The position numbers were made by a program, and so were the translations under genes. A DNA stretch of 16,102 nucleotides from Pseudomonadota bacterium. GTDB lineage: Bacteria; Pseudomonadota; Alphaproteobacteria; Rhizobiales; Xanthobacteraceae. Position 1 is the stretch's first letter; each line of letters begins with the position of its first letter. Shown in pieces: positions 14,625 through 16,102 of this stretch. Where the stretch lies: contig JAEWHT010000348.1 in NCBI GenBank assembly GCA_023387695.1, positions 1 through 16,102 on the forward strand. Direction: 5' to 3'. The notes beneath the pieces were generated by a model. That model did not search any database. It was not told the DNA's origin and saw only the letters and a list, made by a program, of their open reading frames with translations.

Positions 14625-15182
14625 TCAGAAGTCGAGGGAGATCCTGACGCAGGCCTTTTCCAACCGGGTCTTCAGCGTTGCGAGCTTCGCGGTGAATTCC
14701 GTCAGCTCGTTCTCGTCGAACTCCTGGAAGACGAATTCGCGAATCGACTTGTACTGCTCGTTGAGGCTCGCGATGTGCTTCTGCGTTTTTTCGACCAGCG
14801 ACAGCCGCACCACGCGGGCATCGGTCGGGGAAGGGCGGCGACGGAGCAGGCCCTTCTTTTCGAGAAGCTTGGACTGGGTGGTGACAAAGGACGGGTCGAC
14901 GTGGAGGAGCTTCGAGACCACGTTGACGGGCACGCCGTCGTCCTTGTCGAGGTCGGAGATCGCCATCAGGATCAGCCATTGCGGTCCACTGATGCCGAGT
15001 GTCCTTGCCCAGAACTGACGCAACTCCTCGAGATACATGTTGATCGACGATATCTCCCACGTGAATCGCCTGATGATATCGAGATTGCCGCCGGAGCGGA
15101 CGCGCGCTCCTTCTTTCCTCGTCGCTGACAAAGCGTCACTCCCGCAAGCTGATTCATTCTGGCCAGTGTTTGCGGCGGGCAT
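14625..15182 (-). CDS. MarR-family transcriptional regulator
   Basis: 185-residue winged-helix regulator. The core (~55-180) shows WARTLGISGPQWLILMAISD, VNVVSKLLHVDPSFVTTQSK as the HTH, and the wing RRRPSPTDARVVRLSLVEK, then a long C-terminal dimerisation helix. A ~35-residue polar N-terminal extension precedes it. Start ATG 15180-15182 is chosen; a TTG at 15209 has no ribosome site, and the site at 15182 is itself weak. Family members usually respond to small aromatic or phenolic acids and bind palindromes near their own gene. Convergent with the alpha/beta-fold gene; candidate operators lie at 13429 and 15324. Ligand unknown. Confidence 0.9.
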   Translation of the reverse strand: MPAANTGQNESACGSDALSATRKEGARVRSGGNLDIIRRFTWEISSINMYLEELRQFWARTLGISGPQWLILMAISDLDKDDGVPVNVVSKLLHVDPSFVTTQSKLLEKKGLLRRRPSPTDARVVRLSLVEKTQKHIASLNEQYKSIREFVFQEFDENELTEFTAKLATLKTRLEKACVRISLDF

Positions 15183-15323
15183 AGTCCACGCAAGTCTGCC
15201 CTGACGCAAGTGCAGAGCAGGGTAATTGTGTCACGGAAATTACAAATATGACCCGGTCAGCATTTTAGCTCAGGTCTGGTGTTGCGCCGAGGACACAGGG
15301 TTAGTGAAACCACAAAGCTGATC

Positions 15324-15342
15324 TAATAAACTATTTTGATTA
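15324..15342. promoter_or_regulatory. Second candidate MarR site, between marR and the porin gene
   Basis: An imperfect 19-base palindrome with outer arms TAAT/ATTA. On the minus strand it contains AAAATAGTTTA, the exact 11-base core of the 13429-13444 palindrome. It lies about 140 bases upstream of marR and overlaps a possible -35 element for the porin gene. Confidence 0.45.
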
Positions 15343-15498
15343 ACGGAACAGCGCAGGCATATTCGCTGGCGACGGTGGGGGGTTCTCGATCGTCCCGTTG
15401 CAGGTGGTTCGCTCACGTCCCTCGCGTCGAATGCGGGTGCGTCCGAAAGCGCGAAGCGGCCGAGCGGATTTGATGAAGAGACGGGGATCTGGGGGGCC

Positions 15499-15518
15499 TT
15501 ACGGTCCGGTCTCCGTAA
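15499..15518 (+). repeat. Hairpin in the porin leader
   Basis: TTACGG (15499-15504) and CCGTAA (15513-15518) are perfect inverted copies around an 8-base loop, 11 bases before the GGAGG ribosome site of the porin. It could stabilise the mRNA or affect initiation. Confidence 0.35.
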
Positions 15519-15540
15519 AATGACAACTTGGAGGTTTTAA

Positions 15541-16102
15541 ATGAAAGTGGTGAAGAGCCTTTTGCTCGGCACTGCGGCGACCCTGATCGCCGTCGGTGGA
15601 GCTCAGGCGGCTGATCTTCCGGTCAAGGCCAAGGCGGTCGAGTACGTGAAGATCTGCTCGCTCTACGGCGCCGGCTTCTACTACATGCCGGGCACCGACA
15701 CCTGTATCAAGCTGGGTGGCTACGTCCGCGCCGACGCGATTCTCGGCGGCGCCGGCGACTACGGCTTCAACAACAGCACCAGCTCCGCGAACGGTGGGTC
15801 GAACAACCGTCTGACCAACTACTACTTCAGCCGCGCTCGTATGGACCTCAACGTCGATACCCGTACGGCGACCGAATACGGCGTGGTCCGCACCTACGCC
15901 GACATGGTCTTCACCTACGACACGACCAACGTCACCGGCAGCAGCCCGGCGTCGGTCTCGTCCAGCGCGGCTGCGCTCGGTCTCTACCATGCGTTCGTCC
16001 AGTTCGCTGGCTTCACCATGGGTCGCACGGTCTCGATCTTCGACGCCCCGTGGCAGAGCTATCCGGCTGGCGGTCCCGATACCCTTCCGGGCGGCTCCAA
16101 CC
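15541..16102 (+). CDS. Omp2b-type porin, 5' part
   Basis: Outer-membrane general porin of the alphaproteobacterial Porin_2 (Omp2a/Omp2b) family; the frame stays open to the window end, 187 codons of a protein usually over 400 residues. ATG 15541 has GGAGG at 6-base spacing. A Sec signal peptide (MKVVKSLLLGTAATLIAVGG, cleavage likely after AQA) leads to the mature start ADLPVKAKAVEYVKICS. Then comes the family signature GAGFYYMPGTDTCIKLGGYV with two cysteines (residues ~39 and 55), and beta-strand stretches such as YYFSRARMDLNVDTRT and LYHAFVQFAGFTMGRT. Codon use is strongly biased and even, as in highly expressed genes. Bradyrhizobium carries many such porins, so the paralogue cannot be named. 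Confidence 0.95.
   Translation, partial: MKVVKSLLLGTAATLIAVGGAQAADLPVKAKAVEYVKICSLYGAGFYYMPGTDTCIKLGGYVRADAILGGAGDYGFNNSTSSANGGSNNRLTNYYFSRARMDLNVDTRTATEYGVVRTYADMVFTYDTTNVTGSSPASVSSSAAALGLYHAFVQFAGFTMGRTVSIFDAPWQSYPAGGPDTLPGGSN

Larger units (their letters stand above)
15183..15540. other. 358-base divergent region between marR and the porin gene
   Basis: No gene is seen. An AT-rich portion (about 15220-15365) holds the second MarR-type site (15324-15342). TTGATT (15336-15341) and CATATT (15358-15363), 16 bases apart, could be a porin promoter overlapping that site, giving a leader of about 170 bases. The rest of the leader is GC-rich with a hairpin just before the ribosome site (15499-15518). 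The promoter call is tentative. Confidence 0.4.

Overview
The window is high-GC alphaproteobacterial chromosome, most likely Bradyrhizobium or a close relative. The clues are a K+-independent H+-pyrophosphatase, an Omp2b-type porin whose mature end begins ADLPVKAK, and the gene order cytochrome bc1 chaperone / DUF177 / plsX / fabH / ihfA / merR / tRNA-Pro. This assignment rests on recognising protein families and gene order; no database was searched.

Left part (1-8250), mostly housekeeping. The 3' two thirds of hppA (proton-pumping pyrophosphatase) ends at a textbook intrinsic terminator. It is followed by a 51-residue conserved-looking small protein and, on the minus strand, a Tat-exported orphan Bug/TctC solute-binding protein and the outer-membrane assembly lipoprotein BamE. 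Divergent from bamE run a CBP3-type ubiquinol-cytochrome c chaperone and an overlapping DUF177 (YceD-like) gene. After about 300 bases come plsX and fabH, overlapping by 4 bases, which make acyl-phosphate and start fatty-acid elongation. Then come ihfA with its own promoter-like sequence, a MerR-type regulator and tRNA-Pro(GGG).

Right part (8250-16102), more accessory. It has an 85-residue single-membrane-span protein, a divergent TetR regulator / HSL-type alpha/beta hydrolase pair with an inverted-repeat cluster between them, and a 79-residue Cys-containing orphan protein. Next are a DapA-superfamily aldolase/lyase and a classical SDR oxidoreductase separated by a very strong hairpin. The last group is an FrsA/DHPON-hydrolase-like alpha/beta-fold protein convergent with a MarR regulator, then the 5' end of a porin gene. 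An AT-rich palindrome core occurs both in front of the hydrolase-like gene and between marR and the porin. This suggests one small MarR-controlled regulon, possibly for uptake and breakdown of a small organic acid or aromatic compound (inference).

No insertion sequences, integrases, CRISPR arrays or phage genes were seen. The most notable observations are the shared MarR-type palindrome, the missing catalytic serine in the 13481-14596 protein, the TetR operator cluster that shifts the likely tetR start, and a leader hairpin that would mask the ribosome binding site of the Bug-protein gene.
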